This document shows positions 8,212 through 17,638 of a stretch of DNA of 64,000 bases, in pieces (the stretch's first letter is position 1; each line of letters starts with the position of its first letter). Source of the stretch: Pseudomonas sp. SL4(2022). GTDB taxonomy: Bacteria; Pseudomonadota; Gammaproteobacteria; Pseudomonadales; Pseudomonadaceae. Location: the NCBI RefSeq assembly GCF_026625725.1, contig NZ_CP113060.1, positions 3,168,001-3,232,000 of the forward strand. Reading direction: 5' to 3'. Below the pieces are notes generated by a model. It had not been told where the DNA came from, did not search any database, and saw only the letters and a list, made by a program, of their open reading frames with translations. The position numbers and the translations under genes are program-made.

Positions 8212-9866
8212 CAGAGTGTGTAAAAACACTTTCGTAGCTTGGGTGCCGCAGCCCAGCGCTCCTGGACAGGCGATTGCCCAAGTATTTGCCACGATCACCA
8301 CCGGTAACGTTCCAGAGCGTTTATAAAGCGCGTTAGCGCCTCCTAGCGCAACGAAAGCCGGGGTTTTTACGCCGCCATTGCCTCCAATAAGCCTGCGATG
8401 CCGATGATTTTCATCACCCGCTTCAAGTTGTAGGCGAGCACATTCAGGCTCATCTCCGCGCTCACTCCAACCAGCTTGCGAGTCAGAAAATGCGTCGAGC
8501 CCATCCATTGTTTGAGCGTCCCGAAGGGATGCTCAACAGTCCGTTTTCGAACTTTCATCATCTCTGGTGCTTGGTTCAACCGGCGCTGCATTTCGTCCAG
8601 TACCGCCTCATGCTCCCAGCGTCGCACTCGCCGTTGCTTACTCGGCGTGCACTGCGTTTTCAGCGCGCAGCTCTGGCAATTCGAACTCCAGTAGCAGTGC
8701 ATGTTTAGGCCTTTCTCTACGCTGGAAAACCGCCAAATAAGCGCCTCGCCAGCCGGGCAGGTGTATTCGTTTTTAACGGCGTCATAAATGAAGGCGTCCT
8801 TATTGAAACGCCCATCAGCCTTAGCACCTGAGGTCATCGGCTTGGGTACATAGGTGGTGATGCTGGCGTCGTGACAGGCCAAGATTTCTTCGCTTTTGAA
8901 ATAGCCTCGATCAGCCACCACAGACAGCGTTTCTGAGGCCATAGCTTCCCGAGCTTGCTTCGCCATCGAGCTGAGCTGGTCACGGTCGGAACCGCTGTTG
9001 GTAACCTCGTGAGCAATGATCAAATGGTGCTGCGTGTCGACTGCCGTCTGTACGTTGTAGCCGACGATGCCGTTACCGCGCGTCATCATAGAGCGGGCAT
9101 CCGGGTCGGTCAGTGAAACCTGTTTGTCTGACGATTTGTTGAGCTGAGATTCGATCCCCTGAAGCTCTTTCATCTGCGCTTTGAGCTTGGCTATTTTCTC
9201 TTCCAGGCTCGCAGCGTCTGACTCAGAAGCGCTAGGAACTTGCCGATCAGCAGCATCTAAAGTGGCCAAATAACGATTGATGCTCGACTCAATTTCTTCC
9301 ATGCGCCGCTTCAGTTTGGCGCTAGTAAAATTACGGTCGCGGTTGTTCACCGCCTTGAATTTGCTGCCGTCGATGGCGACCAGGCTTTCACCGAACAACC
9401 CCAACTGCTGGCATAGCAAAACGAACTGGCGGCAAACGCCGCGAATGGCTTTGCTGTTGTCTTTCCGAAAGTTGGCGATGGTCTTGAAATCGGGCATCAA
9501 GCGCCCGGTCAGCCACATCAGTTCAACGTTGCGCTGAGCTTCTCGCTCAAGACGGCGACTCGATTGGATGCGGTTCAGGTAACCGTAGATATAGATCTTT
9601 AGCAGGACAGCGGGATGGTAAGCAGGTCTGCCGGTTTCGGCTGGAATGACGCCATCAAAACCCAGCGTGGCTAAGTCAAGCTCGTCGACGAAGACATCGA
9701 CCACGCGCACCGGATTGGTATCGCTGACGTAATCGTCGAGGCTTTCGGGAAGTAAGGTGCTTTGACCTCGGTGTTCACCCTGGATAAACCGTTTCATGGG
9801 CGTCCCTTGCGCTGAGATTCTCGGAAATCATAGCAAGAGTTTACCGGTGCGTTTTTACACACTCTG
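8212..9866. mobile_element. IS1182-family insertion sequence, apparently intact
   Basis: A 1,655-bp element with perfect 16-bp terminal inverted repeats (CAGAGTGTGTAAAAAC at 8212-8227 and its complement at 9851-9866), flanked by the 4-bp direct repeat GACC. It carries a single full-length transposase gene on the minus strand. The clean ends and intact gene suggest a fairly recent insertion. Size and ends fit the IS1182 family. Confidence 0.88.
8367..9797 (-). CDS. IS1182-family transposase
   Basis: A 476-residue DDE transposase. The N-terminal part has the DUF772-type block (GRPAYHPAVLLKIYIYGYL, then RLMPDFKTIANFRKDN). The middle has VAIDGSKFKAVNNRDRN with a catalytic aspartate, followed by a coiled coil (about 160-220) and GNGIVGYNVQTAVD. 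The C-terminal part has VVADRGYF, a Cys-rich zinc-ribbon-like segment (CYWSSNCQSCALKTQC) and TVEHPFGTLKQWMG with the final glutamate. No frameshift or internal stop is present. Confidence 0.92.
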   Translation of the reverse strand: MKRFIQGEHRGQSTLLPESLDDYVSDTNPVRVVDVFVDELDLATLGFDGVIPAETGRPAYHPAVLLKIYIYGYLNRIQSSRRLEREAQRNVELMWLTGRLMPDFKTIANFRKDNSKAIRGVCRQFVLLCQQLGLFGESLVAIDGSKFKAVNNRDRNFTSAKLKRRMEEIESSINRYLATLDAADRQVPSASESDAASLEEKIAKLKAQMKELQGIESQLNKSSDKQVSLTDPDARSMMTRGNGIVGYNVQTAVDTQHHLIIAHEVTNSGSDRDQLSSMAKQAREAMASETLSVVADRGYFKSEEILACHDASITTYVPKPMTSGAKADGRFNKDAFIYDAVKNEYTCPAGEALIWRFSSVEKGLNMHCYWSSNCQSCALKTQCTPSKQRRVRRWEHEAVLDEMQRRLNQAPEMMKVRKRTVEHPFGTLKQWMGSTHFLTRKLVGVSAEMSLNVLAYNLKRVMKIIGIAGLLEAMAA

Positions 9867-10202
9867 GACCGAAAGCGGATGAGCTTGCTCAGTTTGTGCA
9901 GGCCTCATGATGAGGCTTTGGACTCTATGGTGAAGCAGGTCTTATTCAGTCTGTTTTATTGGTGCCAGTACCGAGTTCTTGGCCGGTGAACGCACTTGCC
10001 ATCTCGCACCATGCCGTGCGCCGCCAGCAACATCGCTGAACTGCTGCTAGCCCGCCCAACGAGGAGCACTTCAACCCAGCAACCGACATTACTGCGTGCG
10101 CTGTCGAACAGACGGCGCAGGGAGTGGGGCACAGACTGAGGCTGTTAAGGCCAGTCCAAGTCTGCATGCCGTGACTGGTCAACCTCTGCAAAGGTAATTG
10201 CT
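9867..10202. other. Intergenic region between the IS element and the arc operon
   Basis: 336 bases without a convincing gene. It begins with the right target duplication GACC (9867-9870), followed by the short palindrome GCCTCATGATGAGGC near 9903-9917. The arc operon promoter should lie here. I see no match to the ANR/FNR box TTGATnnnnATCAA that normally drives arc genes. Confidence 0.5.
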
Positions 10203-10460
10203 ATGACCCAGTCTGTCTCCGACGTTTACCGCTACATCGTCAGGGAACTCGCCCCCAGTGTGCATAAGCCCGACGTAGCGGCGCTGAGCATCGTTTGCGA
10301 GCTCATTAACGTGCCGGGCGAACCGAGCGCCGGCGGCACCATCACCCTGCATTTACATGATGGCACCACTCCGGAGGAGGCGCAGGCCATGGCCAGCACC
10401 CTGCAGGCCAAGGTCAAAGCCTTGTGCCATGTGCAGTCTGATGAGAGCACGGCGGTATGA
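10203..10460 (+). CDS. Small protein at the head of the arc operon, function unknown
   Basis: 85 residues with no signal peptide or membrane segment. The C-terminal half, with HLHDGTTPEEAQAMASTLQAKVKALCHV, looks like a short strand-helix unit. AAAGG lies ten bases before the ATG. Its stop overlaps the arcD start in an ATGA, so the two are translationally coupled. I do not recognise a family. The coupling suggests a role tied to arginine/ornithine exchange or the deiminase pathway, but this is inferred from position only. Confidence 0.75.
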   Translation: MTQSVSDVYRYIVRELAPSVHKPDVAALSIVCELINVPGEPSAGGTITLHLHDGTTPEEAQAMASTLQAKVKALCHVQSDESTAV

Positions 10461-11926
10461 ACGGCACTGATATACCGCCTCTGACCGCATTAGCGGATAC
10501 GGATAATCGTGCCACGCAAGCTGCACCCAAGCTGGGCCTGATCCTGCTGGTGGCGCTGGTGGTCGGCTCGATTATCGGCAGCGGTATCTTCGGCCTGCCG
10601 CAAAACATGGCCGCCGGCGCGGGTGCTGGTGCCATTTTGATTGGCTGGACCATCACCGGTATCGGCATGTTGCTGTTGGTGCGGGTCTACCAGATGCTCT
10701 CGCTGCGCAAACCTGAACTCGACAACGGTGTCTACGCCTATGCCCGCGCGTTGTCGGGTGAGTACGTCGGCTTCAACTCCGCCTGGGGTTACTGGGTCAG
10801 CGCCTGGATCGGCAATGTCGGTTATCTGGTGGCAGCGTTCGGTGCGTTGGGCTTCTTCTTTCCGGTGTTCGGCAGCGGCAACTCGCCGGCCGCCATTGCG
10901 GGCGCTTCAATCGTGCTATGGGTCATCCACTTGCTGGTGCTGCGCGGTATTCAAGGCGCTGCGGTACTGAATGCGGTGGTCACGCTGGCCAAGATCGTGC
11001 CGCTGCTGCTGTTTATCGCGCTGGTGGCCATGGCCTTCAAGGTGGAAACCTTCAGCCTGAATTTCTGGGGCGATGCCAGCCTCGGCTCGGTGCTTGATCA
11101 GGTCAAGAGCACCATGCTGGTGACGGTCTGGGTATTCATCGGCATTGAGGGCGCCAGTGTGTATTCGGCACGGGCGCGCAAGCGTGAAGACGTGGGCCGC
11201 GCCACGGTCATCGGCTTTCTGATCTGCCTATTGCTCTTGATGTCGGTGTCGTTGCTGTCGCTTGGGGTATTCAGTCAGCCGACCCTGGCCGGCCTGAAAA
11301 CCCCGTCGATGGCAGGCGTCTTGGAAAACGCTGTGGGTACTTGGGGCGCGGTACTGATCTACGTCGGCCTGATTGTCTCGGTGGGTGGCGGCTTCCTGGC
11401 CTGGATGCTATTGGCGGCGGAATCCCTGTTCAGCCCGGCAGGTGGCGGCGTGATGCCGAAGTGGCTGGGGCGGACCAACGACAAGCACGTGCCGGCCAAC
11501 GCCCTGTGGCTCACCAACGGCATGGTGCAGCTGTTTCTGATTCTGACGCTGTTCTCCAAGGCGTCTTATCTGGCGCTGATCTCGCTGTCCACGGCGATGA
11601 TTCTGCTGCCTTACCTGTTCAGCGCGGCCTACGGCCTGTTGCTGGCCTGGCGCGGTGAGGGCGTCAAAGCGGCCATCCAGCGTGCTGATGTGCCCATCGC
11701 TGCGTTGGCCACGGCCTACTGCGTATGGCTGCTGTACGCCGCCGGCTTCAAGTATCTGCTGCTGAGCGCCCTGCTTTATGTACCGGGCGTGGTGCTCTAT
11801 GCCTGGGCCAAGCGTCAGCGTCAGGAGCGCATGTTTACCCCTTGGGAGTGGGCGATTCTGGCCGCTCTGGTGGTGCTGGCCGGCGTCGCGGCGACGCTGC
11901 TGATCATGGGCCGACTCGGGCTGTAA
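10457..11926 (+). CDS. arcD: Arginine/ornithine antiporter
   Basis: Inner-membrane APC-superfamily exchanger that imports arginine and exports ornithine, feeding the deiminase pathway. It has 489 residues and about 13 hydrophobic segments. After a short cytoplasmic N-terminus comes the APC signature [16 protein letters not shown] (about residues 36-51), and later [21 protein letters not shown], typical of the basic-amino-acid antiporter group. It overlaps the small upstream gene by four bases and is followed by arcA after 46 bases. Confidence 0.93.
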   Translation: MNGTDIPPLTALADTDNRATQAAPKLGLILLVALVVGSIIGSGIFGLPQNMAAGAGAGAILIGWTITGIGMLLLVRVYQMLSLRKPELDNGVYAYARALSGEYVGFNSAWGYWVSAWIGNVGYLVAAFGALGFFFPVFGSGNSPAAIAGASIVLWVIHLLVLRGIQGAAVLNAVVTLAKIVPLLLFIALVAMAFKVETFSLNFWGDASLGSVLDQVKSTMLVTVWVFIGIEGASVYSARARKREDVGRATVIGFLICLLLLMSVSLLSLGVFSQPTLAGLKTPSMAGVLENAVGTWGAVLIYVGLIVSVGGGFLAWMLLAAESLFSPAGGGVMPKWLGRTNDKHVPANALWLTNGMVQLFLILTLFSKASYLALISLSTAMILLPYLFSAAYGLLLAWRGEGVKAAIQRADVPIAALATAYCVWLLYAAGFKYLLLSALLYVPGVVLYAWAKRQRQERMFTPWEWAILAALVVLAGVAATLLIMGRLGL

Positions 11927-11967
11927 GCCCTCTCTCTTTCATTCACGTACCTGTGAACAGGATATCC

Positions 11968-11976
11968 ATGTCATGA
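11968..11976 (+). promoter_or_regulatory. Two-codon upstream ORF overlapping the arcA start
   Basis: The sequence ATGTCATGA encodes Met-Ser-stop, and its stop overlaps the arcA ATG (11973-11975). The only Shine-Dalgarno-like stretch (CAGGA near 11958-11962) is better spaced for this mini-ORF than for arcA. Ribosomes could start here, stop at once and restart on arcA. Confidence 0.4.
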
Positions 11977-13193
11977 CGACCCAAGGTTTGCACTCTGAAA
12001 TTGGCTGCTTGCGCCGTGTCCTGGTGTGTCGCCCTGGGCTGGCGCAACAGCGTCTGACGCCGGCCAATTGCCGCGATTTATTGTTCGACGACGTGCTCTG
12101 GGTTGAGCAGGCGCGCAATGATCACGATGCCTTCACCAATGCCATGCTCAGCCGCGATGTTGAGGTGCTGGAGCTGCATGAGCTGCTGGCTACCTGCATG
12201 GCCAACCCGGAGGCCCGCACTTGGCTGTTGGACCGCAAGCTCGCCCAGGGCACTGTCGATGGTGAGCTGGCCCAGCAACTAAGGCCCTGGCTAGAAGCAC
12301 TGCCGCCCATGCGCCTGGCTGAACACCTGATCGGCGGGCTGGCGCGTGCCGAGTTGCCGTTCGAACCAGAGGGCTTGTTGGCCCGTTGTACCGCTGCACA
12401 TGATTTCTTGCTGCCACCTCTGCCCAACACGCTGTTCAGCCGCGACAGCAGCTGCTGGGTCGGCGATGGCGTCGTACTGTGCCCCATGTACTGGCCTGCC
12501 CGGCGTCAGGAAACCCTGTTGACCGCAGCGGTCTATCGTTTCCATCCGGTGTTCGCCGGCAAGGTGAAAACCTGGTGGGGGGATCCTGATGTCGACCATG
12601 GCGGTGCGACTCTGGAAGGTGGCGATCTGATGCCGCTGGGCAATGGCGTGGTATTGATCGGCATGGGCGAGCGCACCTCACCGCAAGCCGTCAGCCAACT
12701 GGCCCGAGCCTTGTTTGCCCACGGCGGCGCTACCCACGTGTTGGCTGCGCAGATTCCCAAGTCGCGCGGTGCGATGCACCTGGACACCGTATTTACCTTC
12801 TGCGACGTGGACCTGGTGACCTGCTTCCCCGAAATGGTCGATGCGATCCGCGTACACAGCCTGCGGCCCGGCGAGTGCGCAGGCAGCCTGGATGTGCGCA
12901 GCGAAAGCAAACCTTTCTTTGACGTCGTAGCTGCAGCGTTGGGCCTGGCCAAGCTGCGTTCGGTGGCCACCGGCGGCGACGCCTGGCAGTCCGAGCGCGA
13001 GCAATGGGACGACGGCAACAACCTGCTGGCGCTGGCCCCAGGCGTGGTCATGGGCTACGCCCGCAATACCCACACCAACACGCTGTTGCGCAAAGCTGGT
13101 GTTGAGGTGATCAGCATTCCCGGTGCTGAGTTAGGGCGCGGTCGTGGCGGTAGCCATTGCATGAGTTGTCCGATTGAGCGTGACGCGCTTTGA
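11973..13193 (+). CDS. arcA: Arginine deiminase
   Basis: Hydrolyses arginine to citrulline and ammonia, the first step of anaerobic ATP production from arginine. It has 406 residues, slightly shorter than the P. aeruginosa enzyme (about 418). Active-site blocks are FSRDSSCW (aspartate), [11 protein letters not shown] (histidine) and the C-terminal GGSHCMSCP with the nucleophile Cys396. It sits between arcD and arcB in the usual order. Translation start is unusual: see the two-codon uORF at 11968. Confidence 0.95.
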   Translation: MTTQGLHSEIGCLRRVLVCRPGLAQQRLTPANCRDLLFDDVLWVEQARNDHDAFTNAMLSRDVEVLELHELLATCMANPEARTWLLDRKLAQGTVDGELAQQLRPWLEALPPMRLAEHLIGGLARAELPFEPEGLLARCTAAHDFLLPPLPNTLFSRDSSCWVGDGVVLCPMYWPARRQETLLTAAVYRFHPVFAGKVKTWWGDPDVDHGGATLEGGDLMPLGNGVVLIGMGERTSPQAVSQLARALFAHGGATHVLAAQIPKSRGAMHLDTVFTFCDVDLVTCFPEMVDAIRVHSLRPGECAGSLDVRSESKPFFDVVAAALGLAKLRSVATGGDAWQSEREQWDDGNNLLALAPGVVMGYARNTHTNTLLRKAGVEVISIPGAELGRGRGGSHCMSCPIERDAL

Positions 13194-13218
13194 CCTCTAT
13201 TCCCGATGAGAGCAGCCC

Positions 13219-14217
13219 ATGAGCTTTAACCTGCACAACCGTAGCCTGCTGGCGTTAAAGGATTTCACCCCTCATGAGATCCGCTACCTGCTCGACCTGG
13301 CTGCCGAACTCAAACGCTCGAAAGCGGTGGGCAACGAGCAGCCGCGCCTTACGGGTAAGAACATTGTGCTGATTTTCGAGAAACCTTCGACGCGCACCCG
13401 CTGCGCCTTCGAGGTGGCGGTGCACGACCAGGGCGGGCACGTGACCTATCTGGATGCCGGCAGCTCGCAGCTGGGCCACAAGGAATCGCTGAAGGACACC
13501 GCCCGCGTTTTGGGGCGCTACTACGACGGCATCGAGTACCGCGGCTTTCACCAGCGCGTGGTCGAGGAGCTGGCGCTTTACGCCAAGGTGCCGGTGTGGA
13601 ACGGCCTGACTGATGAGATGCACCCCACACAGATCCTCGCCGACTTGCTGACCATGCAGGAGTTTGGCGAGAAGCCACCGCACGAATTGAGCTTCTGCTA
13701 CCTGGGCGACGCCAGTTTCAACATGGGCAGTTCGCTGTTGGTAGGCGGCACGCAAATGGGTATGGATGTGCGCATCTGCTCGCCAACCGATCTGCAGCCA
13801 CCTGCCGAACTGGTGGCGCAGATGCGCGAGCTGGCGCTCAAGACCGGCGCGCGCATCACCCTGGAAAGCGACCCGCTGAAGGCCGTGGCGGGCGCAGATT
13901 TTCTCTACACCGACGTGTGGGTCTCGATGGGCCAGGACGCTGCGGTGTGGCAGCAGCGCATCGACAAACTGTTGCCTTATCAGGTGACCACTGCGCTGAT
14001 GCAGGCCACTGGCAAGCCACGCTGCAAGTTCATGCACTGCCTGCCCGCCTTCCACAATCTGGAAACCGAGGTGGGCCGCGAGGTGCACGGAAAATATGGC
14101 CTCAGCGAGATTGAAGTCACCGACGAAGTGTTCGAGTCCGACGCCTCCATCGTCTTCACCCAGGCCGAGAACCGTATGCACACCATCAAGGCCGTGCTGG
14201 TTGCGACCCTCGGATGA
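13219..14217 (+). CDS. arcB: Catabolic ornithine carbamoyltransferase
   Basis: Phosphorolyses citrulline to ornithine and carbamoyl phosphate. The 332-residue protein has the carbamoyl-phosphate site [13 protein letters not shown] and the ornithine-site block MHCLPAFH near the C-terminus. It is called catabolic because it lies between arcA and arcC. The gap to arcA is 25 bases with GAGAGCAG ahead of the ATG. Confidence 0.95.
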   Translation: MSFNLHNRSLLALKDFTPHEIRYLLDLAAELKRSKAVGNEQPRLTGKNIVLIFEKPSTRTRCAFEVAVHDQGGHVTYLDAGSSQLGHKESLKDTARVLGRYYDGIEYRGFHQRVVEELALYAKVPVWNGLTDEMHPTQILADLLTMQEFGEKPPHELSFCYLGDASFNMGSSLLVGGTQMGMDVRICSPTDLQPPAELVAQMRELALKTGARITLESDPLKAVAGADFLYTDVWVSMGQDAAVWQQRIDKLLPYQVTTALMQATGKPRCKFMHCLPAFHNLETEVGREVHGKYGLSEIEVTDEVFESDASIVFTQAENRMHTIKAVLVATLG

Positions 14218-14236
14218 CGCCGCCAGGAGCAAACTC

Positions 14237-15214
14237 ATGAAAGTCGTCGTCGCCCTAGGCGGCAATGCCTTGCTGCGACGTGACCAGCCGCCCACAGCGG
14301 AAAACCAGTTAGCCAACATTCGTAGCGCCGCTGCGCAACTGGCGCGCGTGGCCGCCAACCACGACCTGGTGCTGACCCATGGTAACGGCCCGCAGGTGGG
14401 GCTACTGGCCCTGCAAGCGGCGGCGTACATTGACGTGGACGCCTACCCACTGGACGTACTCGGCGCGCAGACCGACGGCATGATCGGCTACCTGCTTGAG
14501 CAGGAACTGGCCAACTTGTTGCCCGCAACGCGGGCGATCACCACGCTGATCACTCGGGTGGAAGTTGACCTGCAGGACCCGGCCTTTGGCCACCCCAGCA
14601 AACCCATCGGGCCGATCTACACCCAGGCCGAATCCGTGCACGTGGCCGCTGCCAGGGGCTGGAGCATGGCGGCGGACGGTGCTGTGTTCCGCCGTGTGGT
14701 GGCCTCGCCTCAGCCGCTGCGGGTGCTCAGCCTGCGAGCCATCAGCTGGTTGCTGGGGCACGGCGCGCTGGTGATTGCGGCCGGCGGCGGGGGTATCCCG
14801 GTGGCGCGCAACGGCGATGGAAACGATCTGCATGGCGTAGAAGCAGTGATCGATAAAGACCTGTGCAGCAGCCTGCTGGCGCGTGAGCTACATGCCGATG
14901 TGCTGGTGATTGCCACCGATGTGGCGGCGATCTACCTCGACTGGGGCAAACCCACGCAACACGCCCTCGGCCAGGTCACGCCACAAGAACTGAGTGAGCA
15001 CGCGTTCGCTGCAGGCTCCATGGGCCCCAAGGTCGCCGCCGCGCAGGCCTTCGTCCAGGCTACCGGTCAGCGTGCAGTAATCGGTTCGCTGGAGCAGATC
15101 GAAGAGATGCTTGCCGGCACCGCCGGCACTCAGGTCTGTCCGGCGCTAGCGGACACGGCCCCAGAGCCGGCAATGCCAACTCTCTTGATCTCTGACAAAA
15201 CCTCTCGCACCTGA
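14237..15214 (+). CDS. arcC: Carbamate kinase
   Basis: Makes ATP from carbamoyl phosphate and ADP, completing the deiminase pathway. The start [13 protein letters not shown] is preceded by CAGGAGC; an upstream in-frame ATG inside arcB is rejected. The 325 residues include the kinase-fold N-terminus [19 protein letters not shown], and [11 protein letters not shown]. The last ~25 residues are rich in Pro and Ala and extend slightly past the usual end of the family. No terminator is visible before cbpA, 52 bases on. Confidence 0.94.
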   Translation: MKVVVALGGNALLRRDQPPTAENQLANIRSAAAQLARVAANHDLVLTHGNGPQVGLLALQAAAYIDVDAYPLDVLGAQTDGMIGYLLEQELANLLPATRAITTLITRVEVDLQDPAFGHPSKPIGPIYTQAESVHVAAARGWSMAADGAVFRRVVASPQPLRVLSLRAISWLLGHGALVIAAGGGGIPVARNGDGNDLHGVEAVIDKDLCSSLLARELHADVLVIATDVAAIYLDWGKPTQHALGQVTPQELSEHAFAAGSMGPKVAAAQAFVQATGQRAVIGSLEQIEEMLAGTAGTQVCPALADTAPEPAMPTLLISDKTSRT

Positions 15215-15266
15215 GCAGCGTTTACTGCTGCAAGCAACGTGTCGGTAGACGACCCAAGGTGGCTCG

Positions 15267-16214
15267 ATGGACTTCAAGGACTACTACAAGGTGCTCGGGC
15301 TTGAGCCGGGAGCAGACGACAAAGCCGTGAAAACGGCTTACCGCAAACTGGCGCGCAAATACCACCCGGATGTCAGCAAGGAAGCGGATGCGGAAAATAA
15401 ATTCAAGGATGTCGCCGAAGCCTATGAGGTGTTGAAAAGCGCGGAAAAGCGCGCCGAGTACGATGAACTGCGCAAATACGCCGAGCAAGGCCGCCCCTTC
15501 GAGCCGCCGCCGGGCTGGCAACCGCAAGGCCATACGGATTTTTCCGAGGGCAGCCGCGCGGGCAGTGAGTATTCCGATTTTTTCGAGTCGCTGTTTGGTG
15601 GCGCTGGGCGTTTTCAGGACGCCGGCCGCAATCGCGCGCGCAGAGGCCAGGACGTTGAGATGGCGTTGCCGCTGTTGCTGGAGGAAACCCTGGTCGACGA
15701 CACCAAGACCATTGTCTTTCAACTTCCGCAATACAGCGCTGACGGCCAGCCTCTGCCGGCGATCAGCAAGACCTTGAATGTGAGAATCCCGCCCGGGGTC
15801 GGCAATGGCGAACGCATTCGCCTGAAAGGGCAGGGCGCGCCGGTGGGAGGTGGCGGCGCCCATGGCGATTTGTATTTGCTCATTCACTTTGTGCCCCACC
15901 CTCTGTTCGACGTAGAGGGGCACAACCTGGTCCTCACCGTGCCATTGGCGCCTTGGGAGGCCGTGCTGGGCAGTCACGTTACGCTGCCGACGCTGAGCGG
16001 CAAAATCAACCTGCGCATACCCGCCAATACCCAAGCAGGGCAACGGCTGCGGATCAAAGGCAAGGGGCTGCGCAACAAAGCCGGCGAGCCGGGTGACCTG
16101 TATGCATTGTTCAAGATCGTCATCCCGGCTAAAACCGACGAGCCTGTGCGTGCGCTATGGGCGCAGCTGGCCGAGCAAGCCGCCTTCAATCCGCGCGCGC
16201 AGTGGAGCCAGTGA
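15267..16214 (+). CDS. cbpA: Curved-DNA-binding DnaJ-type co-chaperone
   Basis: A 315-residue DnaJ homologue without the zinc-finger domain. The N-terminal J domain ([19 protein letters not shown] at about 34-36) is followed by a G/F-like linker and two C-terminal substrate-binding beta domains (about 115-300). CbpA stimulates DnaK and binds curved DNA in stationary phase in E. coli. The stop overlaps the next gene by one base, and that gene is its known modulator, which secures the call. Confidence 0.92.
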   Translation: MDFKDYYKVLGLEPGADDKAVKTAYRKLARKYHPDVSKEADAENKFKDVAEAYEVLKSAEKRAEYDELRKYAEQGRPFEPPPGWQPQGHTDFSEGSRAGSEYSDFFESLFGGAGRFQDAGRNRARRGQDVEMALPLLLEETLVDDTKTIVFQLPQYSADGQPLPAISKTLNVRIPPGVGNGERIRLKGQGAPVGGGGAHGDLYLLIHFVPHPLFDVEGHNLVLTVPLAPWEAVLGSHVTLPTLSGKINLRIPANTQAGQRLRIKGKGLRNKAGEPGDLYALFKIVIPAKTDEPVRALWAQLAEQAAFNPRAQWSQ

Positions 16215-16516
16215 TGAGTAGCCAGATCCTGCAATTAGACATGCACGAGTTCTGCCTGTGCGCTGAGCTGCCGCAGGCGGTGCTGCTGGAGATTGTCGAG
16301 CACGGCATCGTCGAACCCTGTGGTGCTACACCGGAGCAATGGCGGTTTAGTAGCCATGCACTGTCCGTCGCCAAGCGGGCGTTGCGCTTACAGGTTGAAC
16401 TGCAACTTGAGTGGGCAGGTGTGGCCCTGGCGTTGCAGTTGCTTGATGAGCTGGAGCACCTGCGCGCCGAAAACAGCCACCTGCGGCGCCGCTTGAGCCG
16501 CTTCGAGCAGCCCTAG
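16214..16516 (+). CDS. cbpM: Chaperone modulator of CbpA
   Basis: 100 residues beginning [14 protein letters not shown], with a MerR-like winged-helix fold expected for the family and a C-terminal helix of Leu/Glu/Arg repeats (LLDELEHLRAENSHLRRRL). CbpM binds the CbpA J domain and inhibits its activity. TGATG couples it to cbpA: the A of the cbpA stop is the first base of this start. Confidence 0.88.
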   Translation: MSSQILQLDMHEFCLCAELPQAVLLEIVEHGIVEPCGATPEQWRFSSHALSVAKRALRLQVELQLEWAGVALALQLLDELEHLRAENSHLRRRLSRFEQP

Positions 16517-16567
16517 CTCGCACGGTGTGATGTAGCCAATTCCTTTGTTTAGAGACTCAAGGTCATT

Positions 16568-17638
16568 ATGTCAGTCAGCCGAAAATGGATCTTTCCTGCC
16601 GCCAGTGTTGCCGTCGTGGCGATTATCGCCGGCCTGCTCTGGTACACCCTGCGCCCCGAGGGCCTGGGGGATGGCTTCGCCAGCGGTAACGGACGGATTG
16701 AAGCCACCGACGTTGACGCGGCCAGCAAGCTGCCGGGGCGCATTGCCAGCATTGAGGTTGAGGAGGGCGAGTTCGTCGAGGCCGGGCAGGTGATTGCGCG
16801 CATGGACACCCAGGTGCTCCAGGCGCAAGTGCTGCAGGCCCAGGCGCAAATGCGCCAGGCGCAGAACAGCCAGCTGACGGCCAGTGCCCAGGTGCGCCTG
16901 CGCGAAAGTGAGAAAGTCACTGCCCAGGCCATCGTGCGCCAGCGCCTGGCAGAAGTGTCTGCCGCACAAAAGCGCCACGCCCGCAGTGCGATCCTGGTCA
17001 AACGCAATGCCATGGCGCAGCAGCAACTGGATGACGACCTTGCCCGCCTGCAAAGCACCCAGGCCGCTCTGGCGGCCGCAGAGTCTCAGGTTATTTCGGC
17101 TGAGGCGGGCATTGCCGCCGCACAGTCCCAGGTGATTGAGGCGCAGTCGGCTGTGGAGGCCACCCAAGCCAGCGTCGAGCGCTTACAGATCGATATCGAG
17201 GACAGTCAGCTCAAGGCCCCGCGTGCAGGGCGTGTGCAGTACCGCATCGCCGAGCCGGGTGAGGTGATCGGCGCGGGCGGCAAGGTGCTTAACCTGGTCG
17301 ACCTGAGCGATGTCTACATGACCTTTTTCCTGCCTGAGCAGCAGGCCGGCCGGGTGGCGCTGGGGGCTGAAGTGCGCCTGGTGATCGATGCCGTATCGCA
17401 GTATGTGATTCCGGCCGAGGTCAGCTATGTGGCCAGCGTCGCCCAGTTCACCCCGAAAACGGTGGAAACCGCCAGCGAGCGCGAAAAGCTGATGTTCCGG
17501 GTTAAAGCACGGCTCGATCCAGAACTCTTGCAGCGCCACTTCAACCAAGTGAAAACCGGTGTTCCCGGCGTCGCGTACCTACGGCTTGACCCACAGGCCG
17601 AGTGGCCTGCCGAACTGGCGATCAAGGTTCCGCAGTGA
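16568..17638 (+). CDS. HlyD-family periplasmic adaptor (YhiI-like)
   Basis: 356 residues with an N-terminal membrane anchor (about 8-27), a lipoyl/barrel half beginning [20 protein letters not shown], a long Ala/Gln-rich coiled coil (about 80-210), the second lipoyl half ([19 protein letters not shown]) and a beta barrel. It would link the inner-membrane ABC transporter encoded next to an outer partner. Length and order match E. coli yhiI-rbbA-yhhJ. Its stop overlaps the GTG of the next gene. Confidence 0.88.
   Translation: MSVSRKWIFPAASVAVVAIIAGLLWYTLRPEGLGDGFASGNGRIEATDVDAASKLPGRIASIEVEEGEFVEAGQVIARMDTQVLQAQVLQAQAQMRQAQNSQLTASAQVRLRESEKVTAQAIVRQRLAEVSAAQKRHARSAILVKRNAMAQQQLDDDLARLQSTQAALAAAESQVISAEAGIAAAQSQVIEAQSAVEATQASVERLQIDIEDSQLKAPRAGRVQYRIAEPGEVIGAGGKVLNLVDLSDVYMTFFLPEQQAGRVALGAEVRLVIDAVSQYVIPAEVSYVASVAQFTPKTVETASEREKLMFRVKARLDPELLQRHFNQVKTGVPGVAYLRLDPQAEWPAELAIKVPQ

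Noticed and set aside
9867-10202. ANR/FNR box for the arc operon
   Set aside because: No sequence approaching TTGATnnnnATCAA was found on either strand of this gap.
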